A stretch of 64,000 nucleotides of DNA from Archivesica marissinica (GCA_014843695.1 CM026393.1:9015536-9079535), one strand, 5' to 3'. Counted from the stretch's first letter, positions 12,333 through 22,814 are shown. A program made the numbers and translations. Notes: generated from the letters alone by a model not told the origin.

Positions 12333-13204
12333 GTGACGCATGCGCATTAAGTGACAACAACAATGGACGTTTCCATAGTTCGTTATTTTCACCGTGGATT
12401 TACGCACAGAGAAATAATGACAAGGTTAAGTCGGTACGACGCTATTGATTTAAGGTACGTGTAATTCATACTTTATATTTCGCTATTAAAATTTCACCGG
12501 GCTATGTTTTCTTTTGTTAATTGTAGTTGAATATGTTCGAAATATGCACATAGATCAACACCAAAATAAATATTTAAATAAACAGTAGCTTTTACAACAC
12601 TAACCACTTAAAAACTAAGGGGTTATACCCATTCTGCGCGCTTTTTGGCATACATTTGTCGTACAGAATCAACAACTACAATGTGCTCCAAATACTTGAT
12701 GTGTTTTCCCATGACGTCATACTGCGCGAGTCTCAATTCCACATGTTTTAATTAAGCATGATTTATACGACAAGCAGCGACATCATGACCATCAAGGACA
12801 CTACCCACACCCCACCCCTGCTTCAGCTATGCTTGATGGCTTGGCTTTATACAATGATGTTAGCAACGCACCCCAAGATAAACCTGTTTTAATCTGTATG
12901 AAGACAACTGACCTAAAAATATACATGTGCCTCCCCCACCCCAACTTTGGAAACGCTTCTACATTGAGATACACTCAACAGTAATATATATATATAATCA
13001 TTGAATATTCACCGATATGCCTTTGCTATTTATTCATGTATATTACCAATCTATATACCTTTAAAGTCAACAAATTCGCTTACCTTCTTCATCAGACGAC
13101 ATGTTTGTATTTTTCCCACTTGTCAACATCGGATGCAATAGACGCTTTACTGCATGAAAGCGCTTGAACGCTTTACTGCATGAAAGCGCTTGATTGCCAC
13201 AAAA

Positions 13205-13437
13205 AGGCGATGGTACGATGGCACGATGTCGATGGTACGATGGTACGATGGCACGATGTCGATGGTACGATGTCGATGGTACGATGGTACGATGTGTTAT
13301 TATCATCGTGCCATCGTACCATCGACATCGTACCATCGTGCCGCCATCGTACCATCGATATCGTACCATCGACATCGTACGATCGTACCATCGCCATCGT
13401 GCCACCGTACCATCGACATCGTGCCATCGTACCATCG
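13205..13437. repeat. Palindromic minisatellite, right
   Basis: The same GATGGTACGATG / CATCGTACCATCG units as at 11938-12332, again changing orientation midway, around TGTTATTATCATCG near 13293-13307. Shorter and separately diverged. Confidence 0.9.
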
Positions 13438-13482
13438 CGTTACATTTGTTATGTACCGCGATGACCCTAACGGAACACCGTA

Positions 13483-14308
13483 GGGAAGCACTACATGTAC
13501 GTATTTATGAAAATGTCCATACAAGGGAAACTACCAATGTGTATATCGAAATACTATTCGGAAAAATTCCTACGGGAACACAATCGAATACTAGATGTCT
13601 ACAAGCGAAAACATCCTGAAAATACTACATACATATGTTGCTATCATTTTGGCCAAGGTCGACGTAGCATATTCTGGACTATGTTGGAACAAGTACATGT
13701 ATTCGTAACACTACCCAACTTTCTCAAATATTTGTCTAGGATTGTAGGCTTTGGATTGTACCAAAGACTTCTCTGGTATACTCAATCGGGAAGCTTTTAT
13801 AGCGACATAGCGACGGTTTTCGACGCAATAGAATAGTTCACAATGAATATAGCACAGGACAAAACTGCCATTCGTTCCTAGCAGGACGACCAATGCGTGG
13901 TACTCTATGGAGAGGCAGGCAGGTTCTATAACAAGTGTGTCTACCAGAAAGAATGTGCAGGTGCACAGGAAACACTGAGAAGTAATGTAGCGAACTACTG
14001 CAAGTGTCCAGACGACGTATCGAAGTCGCATCGAAGTATCTGTGTCCGGCCTACAACTATGGGTACTATGTATCGACGGAGTGGCGAAGCTGTATGCTAT
14101 GTGTACAACCTCTCCATGAATGTCAATGTACCACTATGTTTGGTACAACCACCCCAACACCAATGGGAAGCATTGGCGGCTACTATGCATTGTAATATTG
14201 TACTTCTATCGAAGCAGACAAATGCCATCTACTGGAGACATATTGGAACTAGACGACTATGTGATGTATGCAAGAAATATGGAGACAAAGACTTCGAAAT
14301 GCTACGAC

Positions 14309-14310
<2 letters not shown>
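13483..14310. other. No confident gene; several open frames
   Basis: Overlapping plus frames (13495-13836, 13897-14313) have no recognisable domain. The frame at 13897-14313 is Cys-rich (ECAGAQETL, CKCPDD, CDVCKKYG) and could be an old exon or transposon fragment, but I cannot support a product. Confidence 0.3.

Positions 14311-14340
<30 letters not shown>
14311..14340. repeat. (ATA)n microsatellite followed by AAGACTTTATTTT
   Basis: About ten ATA units followed by AAGACTTTATTTTACAAG. On the minus strand this is a 3' end AATAAAGTCTT(TAT)n, typical of a LINE tail, so a minus-strand retroelement 3' end probably lies at 14311-14400. Confidence 0.6.
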
Positions 14341-14341
<1 letters not shown>

Positions 14342-14871
14342 GACTTTATTTTACAAGAAAACTCATTCAACAAAAGTTAATCTACCATGAGGCCCTAAAC
14401 AAATATACAAATCAAATGATAGGACTATAAGTGAAAATTGCAAATTGGAATTATATAGTAATGTTAAAGCTGAAAAGTAGAGAAACTATATACATGTATA
14501 TAAATGTTATGGGATATATGAAATTGTCTAGTAGAGTAGAAAAGGGAGAATGAGATAATAAATGACAATAAATCTATATAACAATGTGTAGGTATTACGT
14601 ACAGGGGTATCTTGAAACTAGTATGGATATCGGCCTTCGGATTTGTGGGAGTATCTAGACACGCTATATACATGTAGTTCTAGACCAAGACAACGAAGGG
14701 GTCCACATTACTCTCCGCACATATCGGAAGTCCCCAGTTGCCATGCATATGTAAGGCAGGAAACATCCTCCGGATTGTCCAAGGCCTCTACCAGAGTTCG
14801 TACATTGGAGATGGAATAGAAAAGTATGGAAAGGAAACATCAACTTACTACCTTTCCCCAATCGAGGAAGA
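14341..14871. other. No confident gene
   Basis: Probable decayed retroelement 3' sequence. From about 14735 a plus-strand frame (GLYQSSYIGDGIEKYGKE...) is open up to the small inverted-repeat element at 14872 and may continue beyond it; no product recognised. Confidence 0.3.
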
Positions 14872-15030
14872 TCCTAGCCTGGGAACAGGCGTTGGTATAT
14901 TTTGCCTGATCAGTCACATAAATATATTTTAATACCGAGATCATTAATTGGGTTGTATTGAGTTTCTGATAATATTATCTTACAAGAAGTAAATTGGTGA
15001 AAAATCGACAGACTGGAACCCAGGCTAGGA
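14872..15030. mobile_element. Small inverted-repeat element (MITE candidate)
   Basis: Starts TCCTAGCCTGGG and ends CCCAGGCTAGGA, 159 bp apart, without coding capacity. The target duplication is unclear. It appears to sit inside an otherwise open plus-strand frame. Confidence 0.5.
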
Positions 15031-15074
15031 GGAACCTACAACCAGGGAAATCACTCTGCTAACTACATACGCTC

Positions 15075-15180
15075 GAACGGCCAAACTAGCGGAAGAAGAA
15101 CTGCTACACGTGGAATACAACTGGCGAGGAAATGTGGCCACCAGTCGGGAAGATAGACACTTCAGCAAGGTAGAATAAAG
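15075..15180 (+). repeat. Duplicated coding-like segment, copy 1
   Basis: An open stretch reading AKLAEEELLHVEYNW followed by NVATS is repeated at 32290-32385 (KELLLHVEYNW...NVATS). In both places it runs straight into SINE-B 3' sequence (TTTAAACTTTATTTATT), so it may have been carried as one unit. Product unknown. Confidence 0.5.
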
Positions 15181-15705
15181 GTTTAAACTTTATTTATTCT
15201 ACAACGATTGCGAAGCAAGTTATTTTTTTGTTTTTTTTGTTTTTTGTTTTTGGAGCCACGTTTAAGGTCCGTTTATTTGCCTCGTCGTAGGTAGCAAGCG
15301 GGTCGAGGCCACCCCACTTGTACCTTACAAAGAACATAGGAATGAAATGTGTACAAAACAGTTACATTTACATATGTATACAATACATTACATAATTCAA
15401 TATATAAGAATGTTATGTTTAGACAAAGCATGTGAAAAAAGAAGAGAAAAATTAACACAAAAAATAGAAAAATAATAGTCTTATCTAAATATCGCAAGAG
15501 AAAAAAAAAAGAGATCTACTTCGGCTTGTTATATATATTGAATAAAGCAAGTTCTAACAACTTATATTAATCACTCGTTCGTCCGGGTGAAAGTGTAACT
15601 GTGGTCATTCATATGGGAGGAAACAGGAGTACTCGGAGAAAACCCACCTGTCCGATCTGGCGACAACCGTACCATCTCACATACTTCCCGGCCCAAATGC
15701 ATTTG
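15181..15705 (-). mobile_element. SINE family B, copy 1, split by a retroposon
   Basis: Minus-strand SINE-B: 3' end at 15181-15221 and the rest from 15545, with the characteristic CGGAGAAAACCCACCTGTCC segment at about 15635. An A-tailed insert at 15222-15544 interrupts it and is flanked by AAGCAAGTT duplications. The tRNA head is missing. Other copies: 23655, 32383, 35834 and 59036. Confidence 0.75.
15222..15544 (-). mobile_element. A-tailed retroposon inserted in SINE-B
   Basis: Begins on the plus strand with a T-rich run (15222-15250), the poly-A tail of a minus-strand retroposon, followed by GGAGCCACGTTTAAGGTCCG, which recurs beside a T run at 26576. Flanked by a 9-bp duplication AAGCAAGTT (15213-15221 and 15545-15553). 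No coding frame. Confidence 0.75.
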
Positions 15706-15711
15706 TTGGGC

Positions 15712-15890
15712 ACTTGACAGGAGTAGCTGATGGTCACGGGTTCGAGCCCCGCTCAGACCGTGTCTCATTTATATGAAACAGTTGGCAGTTTCTTACGGAT
15801 GTTGGTGCACCAAGTTGGTGCACTGCTGGAGCCTGGTGTCGCTCAAATGGGAAACCGGTAGCGACGTTAAATAAACTTAAATTTAAAAAA
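15712..15890 (+). mobile_element. SINE family E, copy 1 (head truncated)
   Basis: Contains the B box region CACGGGTTCGAGCCCCGC and the body CTCATTTATATGAAACAGTT seen again at 19390-19460. Its 3' end (TCGCTCAAATGGG ... CCGGTAGCGACGTTAAATAA) is nearly that of SINE-A, suggesting a shared LINE partner. Confidence 0.7.
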
Positions 15891-16825
15891 AGGATGTTTC
15901 CTTCTGGTGACGTGGCTAACTTGACATGTGGAGGGGTTAAATTCCATGTCCCACCCCAACTCCCACTCTTCTAATCTCTTAAGATCGTTTTGTAGTGTGA
16001 CCGATTCATTTGCAGATGTCAGTGATAGATAGACTGCAGTATCATCTGCAAAGATACGGACGTTGGAACTGATGTGGTGTGTTTTACGTTTATTTATCGT
16101 CGCTACCGGTTGCCCATATGAGCGACGCCTCCCGAAGAGATTAGTTATTTTAAAAACTGATGTTTTGTGGGAGGTCGTTTATGTAGGCTAGGAAAAGCAG
16201 GGGTTCAAGTACGGATCCCTGTGGGACTCCAGAGGACACCGGAATGGCCTCTGAACTAATACCATTAAGGACAACTGACGAGTTTATTATCTAGAAAACT
16301 CTTAATCCACTTTAATGTTTGACCTCTGACTCCATAGTCATGCATTTTTAGTAGTACGTTCTCGTGATTGACCTTATCGAAAGCCTTACTGAAGTCTAAT
16401 AGGATGACATCTACTTGATGCTTATTGTAGACAGAGGTAACCAAGTCATTACTAGTTGGGACGCATGACCGTTTTTCTCTAAAACCATGCTGCAAATGGT
16501 ACAGAATACTGTGGTTAGTGAAGTGTTTTACTATCGAGGAGGACACTATATGTTCTAGTACCTTGCATAGAACACATGCCAGTGAGCTATGCCTATAGTT
16601 GGCGGGGGTTGACGGGTTTTTGTAAATGGGAGCAACATTTGCTGACTTCCACTGGGCCGGCAGTGATCCTTCATTGATAGATTTTTGGAACAAGACTTCA
16701 AGGATAGGTGAGAGTTCTTTAGATAGGGGTTTAAGTATGATTGGCTTAAGTTGGTCAGGACCACTACATAATACATTGTTATTATAGATAAGATGTGTTA
16801 AACCGTAAACGTCTGTGGAATCTTA
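15891..16825 (-). mobile_element. LINE reverse transcriptase fragment (Jockey/CR1-like)
   Basis: Minus-strand reading: GPDQLKP, LPAQWKSANVAPIYK, NYRHSSLACVLCKVLEHI, QHGFREKRSC, VDVILLDFSKAFDKVNHE, then after a frameshift near 16270 [11 protein letters not shown] and, beyond an inserted SINE piece, the catalytic box VRIFADDTAVYLS (about 16055-16020) and LEEWELGWDMEFN. This is the order of reverse transcriptase blocks in non-LTR elements. The frameshift and the SINE insert make it inactive. The clade is a judgement by eye. Confidence 0.85.
16076..16154 (-). mobile_element. SINE family A, copy 2 (5' truncated, in LINE)
   Basis: Only the last ~79 bp of SINE-A (GCCCATATGAGCGACGCCTC on the plus strand). 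AACTGATGT flanks it on both sides (16067-16075 and 16155-16163), a clean 9-bp target duplication within the LINE reading frame. Confidence 0.8.
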
Positions 16826-17562
16826 AATAAGAAAACAATGTTATAACTTCATGTTTATTCATGTGACTGAATTAATGTTGGTTCATACGAGTCAAGTCCG
16901 TATCACTTTCAACATGGGAAGAAACTTCTGTTCTGTTTCATACACATATATACAAATATACAACTACATCCAAACACCATATATCACCACTTGTATTGGC
17001 GAGGAAGTAGTCCTTCTGTGTTATCCCGGAAACAAAATAATAATAGTATAATAATTATATTAATAAAAATGATAATTATTAAAGAATTTAACATATATCA
17101 CATGTACTATATATATGTAGATTCTGGCGTAAAACTACATGTACTTCTTATCTCAATCACTAGTCAATAAGAAGTTTACCTGTAGCGGTGTACACTAATT
17201 GGATTAAAATGTTTATCGGTGTATTACAGACGCATGCCAAGCACAGCGGTCCGTTAGTGGACACGTTGTTTCCGGTATATTTAAACTAGTCCCCTATGTT
17301 TATCAGCGAAACACAGAGGCGTGCCAATACACAACAATCAGTAAGCGAACAATTTATATCAAGAATATTAAATTTTTTCAACATAACGGCAAATTACATC
17401 TGCCACCGGTCACATCGGTCGTATGATATAGCTAGCATGTTGCAGAGGACGTACCTCAAGATCACACCTGATACAGAGATTCATAGTGTTGTGAGCATCC
17501 GATAATTGAGCTTATTTACCCTTGCCTCTGGCGAACCATATGGGCGAAATGTGAGCATCCTG
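16826..17562. other. No gene seen
   Basis: AT-rich, without a supported coding frame or a tandem repeat. Confidence 0.45.
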
Positions 17563-17797
17563 TGTGTGTTTTACGTTTGTTTATCGTCGCTATCGGTTGC
17601 CCATATGAGCGACGACTCCTGAAGAGATTAGTAATTTTAGATTTTTGGAGGATAGTACAATGATACAGACAGAGACCCATTCCAGAGTCTCCTCTGGTTC
17701 TTTTACATGCACGGTGTACAGCACCGACACGAGACCTCGGTTTAATGTCCCATCTGACTGTTAATTTTATTAGGGTCAGACGGGGGATCGCATAATT
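17563..17797 (-). mobile_element. SINE family A, copy 3 (head truncated)
   Basis: Reverse-oriented SINE-A body and 3' end (CCCATATGAGCGACGACTCC; CGGTGTACAGCACCGACACG). It stops within the head at GGGGGATCG, so most of the tRNA part is missing. Confidence 0.85.
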
Positions 17798-17825
17798 TTA
17801 ACCTAATATATTTTATTGCATATTT

Positions 17826-18260
17826 ATTTATTTAAATATGATAACATATTTATAGCAAACAATGCAACAACCTAGTAAAATGGAAAGGCATGGATACATT
17901 TTCAGAAGAGTATAGATGGTTGTGGTGTATAAAATTATTAATTTCTTGCTAAACTTGGGTAATATATAAATTTGGATAGGTTTTGAACAGTTTTCCTCTT
18001 AGTCTCTGTAAGTAAGGTAATCGTTTGTTCGTAAATTTAGGTTCTATCATAATGTCAAGATATTTTTCTAATTGAAATTCATGTTTAAACAAGTTATACG
18101 TTTCAAGACGAGTAGCGTTATTGATTGATGAATACCACTGTTGATGATACATATCAAGTATTCGTTGTTTTATTGTAATACAATTGATAAGCATATTACA
18201 TATTTTGCCATATATATGTATTAAGTTCTTAATATTATACATATCACGTCCTAAATGGTA
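17826..18260 (-). mobile_element. LINE C-terminal fragment, same family as 2674-3280
   Basis: The minus frame at 18242-17949 encodes KQRILDMYHQQWYSSINN then RLETYNLFKHEF, clearly homologous to the remnant at 2674-3280. The plus-strand start (17826) has the AT-rich end of the element. Confidence 0.65.
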
Positions 18261-18320
18261 TTTAAATTATCTAAATAAAGTGTTTAAATAAATAACTATG
18301 TTGATAACGAATTTTAAAAA

Positions 18321-18390
18321 TGGGGCCGAGGTGTCGATGTGTTTTGGGGCCGAGGTGTCTGGGGCCGAGGTGTCGTGGGGCCGAGATGAC
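18321..18390. repeat. TGGGGCCGAGRTG tandem motif
   Basis: Four irregularly spaced copies of TGGGGCCGAGGTGTC (the last is GAGATGAC). GC-rich compared with its surroundings. Confidence 0.7.
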
Positions 18391-18411
18391 GCATTACCCA
18401 TGTTCATATAA

Positions 18412-18515
18412 AGAAACACGGTCTAAGCTGGGCTCGGACCATCAGTGATGATATGTTACAGTGGTACACAAGTCAGCGATCTTAACCACTCGACCACGGG
18501 AGGCGGACCCACTAG
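18412..18515 (-). mobile_element. SINE family E, copy 2 (head only)
   Basis: Reverse complement of the family E head: GTCTAAGCTGGGCTCGGACC, ATCAGTGATGATATGTTACA, then CGATCTTAACCACTCGACCA, corresponding to the long-variable-arm tRNA-like head at 19330-19420. Confidence 0.65.
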
Positions 18516-18552
18516 CCCTGTTATAACAAGCTGTTGATCTCATACCGGATCC

Positions 18553-18772
18553 TATGTGTGGCGTCCGTGGCCCAGTGGTAGAGCGTCGGATTTGGAATCG
18601 AACGGTTCCGGGTTCGATACTCGGTCAGGCCACGTATGTAGTGTCATTGAGCAAGGCACCTCATACACATTGCTTAGTACTGGTTAATCGCTTAGGTCGG
18701 CTAAGCCTGCCCAGGAAAACATGTCTAAGTCCCCGCGAGGGGTTTGACATTAAAGGAACATACATACATCAA
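18553..18772 (+). mobile_element. SINE family C, copy 1
   Basis: tRNA-like head with GGCCCAGTGGTAGAGCGTCG (A box) and GGTTCCGGGTTCGATACTCG (B box); the loop TTTGGAA gives triplet TGG (Pro-like). The body has CTAAGCCTGCCCAGGAAAAC and the tail ATACATACATC. Other copies: 22815-23027 (minus) and 29555-29752 (plus). Confidence 0.85.
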
Positions 18773-19239
18773 CAGAATCATGTCTGGTAAAACTCAATTA
18801 CGTCCCTTATACAAAACACCGCCATTTGTAGTGATTACGGAAGTTGATAAATGAGGAAGACAATTTTGACAGAATGGTAACGCATGATTTGATTTGCTAT
18901 TTTAAGTTACCTTGCTCATATTATTTACAAATGATCACGATGAATTAAAGAATCATAATGCATGAACCGGGTGCGAAGGTGTCAGAAAACGAAAATATAT
19001 GAAATCATTCGTTGATCAACAACTGATTAACTCATATGCACATATGAACTGTTTAACAAACTTTTAAACATTAGCCTAATGTTTAGGGTCTCGAGTGATT
19101 AGTGGATTTCGCTTACTGTTATAGATACTTACTTTAATAGTGCCGCTTAGAATATATAGATGTCAGGTATCTATGCATTATATCATATAATTGTTTTATT
19201 ATGTCCAATGTTTACATCAGATCTGCTTCCTCACCATGG
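18773..19239. other. No gene seen
   Basis: AT-rich spacer with no supported coding frame. Confidence 0.45.
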
Positions 19240-19520
19240 GTCCGCCTCCGTGGTCAAGTAGTTAAGGTCGCTGACTTGTATACAGTCCGCCTCCGTGGTC
19301 GAGTGGTTAAGGTCGCTGACTTGTATACAGTCCGCCTCCATGGTCGAGTGGTTAAGGTCGCTGACTTGTATACCACTGTAACCTATCATCACTGATGATC
19401 ACGGGTTTGAGCACCGCTCAGACCGTGTCTCATTTATATGAAAAAGTTGGCAGTTTCTTACGGAGGTTGGTGCACCCAAGTACTGGTTAACTGCTGGAGC
19501 CTGCCCAGGAAAGGTGTTGT
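19240..19520 (+). mobile_element. SINE family E, copy 3, with triplicated head start
   Basis: The first 45 bp of the tRNA-like head (GTCCGCCTCCGTGGTCGAGT ... CTGACTTGTATACA) occur three times in tandem at 19240, 19285 and 19330. Only the last copy continues through a long variable arm, the B box (ACGGGTTTGAGCACCGC) and the body. The A-box sequence GGTCGAGTGGTTAAGG and long arm resemble a Ser/Leu-class tRNA. Confidence 0.75.
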
Positions 19521-19810
19521 TAGGTAAACTGCCCGCCGGCGATATAGCCCAAAATGGTGCTGATGCAGGCATAAAACCCGAAATATAACATATTCCTCAC
19601 CATGGTATTTACCTGTTTGCTAGTTTAGTGATTGCCTCACTCAGTGTTTGTAATCAGATCTTTATTGTATGATACATGCAAACATATTTCATGCAATTGG
19701 ATATTCATCCTTGTATATATTGTCATGCTTACTGGTTTTGTATATATTGTACTGGTTTGAAGGGTTATGTATAATTTTAACCATCGGGTGCCTTCCGAGG
19801 TTAATAGATG
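19521..19810. other. No gene seen
   Basis: Short spacer before the nested DNA transposons. It ends in AGATG (19806-19810), the left target duplication of the outer element. Confidence 0.4.
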
Positions 19811-20265
19811 CAGGGCCTGCGCTGGCAATAGCCAGAGTAGCCATTGGCTAAAATATGGCAAAATTGGCTAATAAAAACTCGGTTTGGCTAAAATGATAAA
19901 ACGACAAAAATCTGTAAAATATTCGAAAATTACTCGGGTCAAGGTAAAATCTGACTGCTAATCAGAGTAATCCCATCAAACAGGATGTTTATTTGGCATC
20001 GAGCAATGGTGTTGGCAATATAAATGTTGTTAATTGTTGGCATGTCGGCAACTCATCAAAGCTTTACAGCTGTAATCTGTCAATAAAATAAATCTTGTTT
20101 ACACAAATAACCCAAAAGATCAAATGTCTTATGTGATGTAATAAAATGTGCACAGTTGACATGCAGCACTAGTCTAACTGTCTAACCCTGGGAATGCATT
20201 TTAAAATGATTCAGAAAATGAGAAGTTGACACAACTTGCCAAGTAATGTATCACTGCAAATGTAA

Positions 20266-22565
20266 GGTAAACGGACAAAACCCCACTGGACAAAACCCCA
20301 CTCAGACAAAACCCCACAGGACAAAACCCCACTGGACAGAACCCCACTCAGATTAAAACCCACTAGGACAAAACCCCACTTCACTCAAATTTCAAATTCA
20401 ATGGTATCACAAGTTTATTACAATGGATCATATCACAAGTCTTATACAGTCAATGGAACCGTGTCTACTTCCATCTCACACAGTGTACAATGCACCTCCG
20501 GGTATCTGGAACTGACTTGGTACCATCATTACGGTGAGTACATAGAGTGTGTAGCTTTGTCTGGAGCTTCAGTGTGTGGCGCCGTGCATGCTTGGCTGGT
20601 GGTTCACCACGCTCATCTCGTAGCAGTGCAGTGGCAACCTGGGCCTGATCCTTCCGGATGCTGTCGATGGCTCTCCAGATGGTAGGGTGAGCATGCCCTA
20701 CCAGCTTGGAAAATGCATTGTTCCAACCCTCACAGATGTTGTTGGTTCGGGAACCGCCTTGAAGGGTGATGTTGTGCACATTCCATAGGGATGGTGGATA
20801 CATAGGTGGCTTGCGACGCATGCGAAGGGGAGGTACAGTGCCATCTGGACGTGAGGGTAGCTGTATTTGACGGTAGGTACCAGACACGTAGGTGCTGTCA
20901 AAGTAGTGCAGAAGCGGTTCTAGTCCATCAGGAATGTTATCACGAAGGTAGGCCATGCCCTAAGAGACATCATCCACTGGCAGAAAAGCAAGTCCATCAA
21001 GCATTCCACAGAAGAGCTTAACGTCATCCTCCTCCTGTTATCACGAAGGTAGGCCATGCCCTCAGAGACATCATCCACTGGCAGAAAAGCAAGTCCATCA
21101 AGCATTCCACAGAAGAGCTTAACGTCATCCTCCTCACGATAGCGCTGTACTAAACCAAGACTCGGGATTTTCCGCCATGTGGACTGTGTAAGATGATAGA
21201 AACATCCATGGATGTTGACATGAGGTCCGAAGGTTGATTGCACAGCACTAATCACTGCCTGCTCAAAGTCAAGAGTCACAGTGGTGGGATCGACATTGAA
21301 GCCAAGCTCACTGCACTGATCCTGAATAGCGGTGAAAAGTTCTGCATAGGTCTCCTGTTGCTTGTCGGGTAGAAAGGCATAGACACATGTCACAGCTGAT
21401 TCTCCAAGTGGTACATGAATGATGTACAACTGAGAGAATAGCAGTGGGGCAACAGAAAAAGTTCCATCCATATACCAGGAGTCAGAACTCGCGAGGCGTC
21501 GAAGTCCAAGCTCAGTCCCAAACACTAACATCCTAGCAGAGGAATGAACACCATTGTCATAGATGAGGAAGGGGTCGCCATCAATGGTAGTGATCCACTC
21601 GCCGTCTAGTGTGAGTTCGCTGAGTGATGTGGGATTCTTGGGCATGTGCTTGGCACGTTCTCGTCTCAGCGAGCGCTTGACAGTCTCAGGATTGCCGAGC
21701 TCAACACGTATGTCTATTGGTGTATCGGTGGTCTGGTCTGCTATAAGCTGAGCGAGTGTACCACGCGATCCAGCAGCACGCTCCTTGAGTGAGGCACGTA
21801 ACCGTGCCACTGCTACTGCCTGTTGCTGTGGATCATGGCTATGTGGTGTGGTACTGGTGACAGTATTCATCTGGAAAGATACAAGAAGTATAACATTAGT
21901 TTAACATAAACAATTCATTATTAGTTACATTGTCAAATGACTAGAAGCAGGTAATTTGATTATCATTAATTTCATTTATATAACTTACACCAGAGTATTG
22001 AGTTAGGAAAACATATTACATCACTAATTATTTGCAGGAGATATTTACCTCAGCATCAGTCGTGACACCTCCCTTACAGCTATATGCTGCACGGTTGGAG
22101 CACTCCCATCGTACAGTCTTCCTAGCGTACTTCCTAGTGTACATGTACCCCTCATGTACTAGCTTCAAACCACCCTTGTGGTTAGTGATGATCTCCATGT
22201 TGTCGGTTGAGCATATATATCAAGTATCAAGTTGGTTGTGTAGTGAGAGAGTTATCAGAGAATACTGAATATTCCAGTTTTCTGTGTGCCTTATATTCAC
22301 ATCAGCTGTGATGTAGCTAGCAATCAAGGATTAGTAATTAATTAGTAACAGAGGATAATCCCATTGAAGTGTGCAATTAATGGCTTCACTAGGAGGAATC
22401 AATTAAATTAATTTTATTATTATTTTTACAACTTTGGAAAGAAATATTCATAGTGGGGTTTTGTCCAGAATTCTGATTAAGGAGTGGGGTTCTGTCCGAG
22501 TGGGGTTTTGTCTTGTGGGGTTATGTCCTGTGGGGTTTTGTCTGAGTGGGGTTTTGTCCTGGATT
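20266..22565 (-). mobile_element. MULE transposon with tandem-repeat TIRs
   Basis: CAAATGTAA occurs at 20257-20265 and 22566-22574, a 9-bp target duplication as expected for MULEs. Each terminus is a run of GGACAAAACCCCACT-like 15-mers (about 20272-20390; inverted at 22450-22560). Between them is a minus-strand two-exon transposase gene. The element lies inside the outer element 19811-22760, so it inserted later. Confidence 0.88.
20465..22198 (-). CDS. MULE transposase with FLYWCH zinc finger (damaged)
   Basis: Exon 1 (22198-22049) starts at an ATG and encodes a FLYWCH-type finger: KLVHEGYMYTR, then WECSNRAAYSCKGG. Donor GAG|GTAAAT. Exon 2 begins at 21870 after acceptor TATCTTTCCAG and supplies the finger's His pair (TPHSHD), so the intron splits the finger in phase. 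Next come MULE catalytic blocks: first Asp in SWYMDGTFS, second in TVTLDFEQA, CFYHLTQSTW, and third acid in GSRTNNICEGWNNAF. The likely role is DNA cut-and-paste transposition of this element. A 101-bp tandem duplication (20938-21038 / 21039-21139) shifts the frame between SEGMAYLRDN and the C-terminal block, so this copy is broken at one point while the rest of the frame is intact, suggesting recent activity. Confidence 0.85.
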
Positions 22566-22814
22566 CAAATGTAACTCTTACCTCAGTTGTAGTCTATGGG
22601 CATACATCATTTAAGTGGTACAATTGCATAACACATTATAATAAATATACTATAAAAACTCTGTTTGGGAAAAATGATGCGCGCCGGAATTAGCCAAAGG
22701 AAGCACAGATTTGGTTAAAAATAATTGGCTACAAAAAAATAAAAGCCAGAGCAGGCCCTGAGATGGCGGCCTAAACTCTCCTCTATTCAAAGGTTTGATC
22801 AAGGGATTTAATAT

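Larger units (their letters stand above)
11889..13482. mobile_element. Foldback-like DNA element with TIRs and palindromic minisatellites
   Basis: The left end CTACGGTGTTCCGTTAGGG at 11889 is matched as a reverse complement by CCCTAACGGAACACCGTAG ending at 13482, and similarity continues inward (CATCGCGGTA / TACCGCGATG). GGAAG directly precedes the left end and directly follows the right end, a 5-bp target duplication. Just inside each end lies an array of GATGGTACGATGTC-type units that flips orientation midway. The core (12333-13204) shows no transposase. The family is not assigned: a 5-bp duplication fits few superfamilies (Transib is one), but the ends do not clearly match. Confidence 0.8.
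19811..22760. mobile_element. Outer DNA transposon (CAGGGCCTG ends) hosting a MULE
   Basis: Begins CAGGGCCTGCGCTGGC and ends with its reverse complement, GCCAGAGCAGGCCCTG, at 22760. AGATG flanks both ends (19806-19810, 22761-22765). Subterminal ATTGGCTAAAA-like repeats occur at the left. Without the nested MULE about 650 bp remain with no transposase, so it is a non-autonomous element. The CAGGG start is hAT-like but the 5-bp flank is not typical; superfamily unassigned. Confidence 0.7.

Noticed and set aside
13495..14313. Plus-strand open frames of 113 and 138 codons
   Set aside because: No domain, no splice context and biased composition; kept only as a low-confidence note.
18553..18625. 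Candidate tRNA genes at SINE heads (also 9484, 26096, 35834, 26926)
   Set aside because: A and B boxes are present, but each is followed by a conserved SINE body and repeated elsewhere, and acceptor stems do not pair convincingly.
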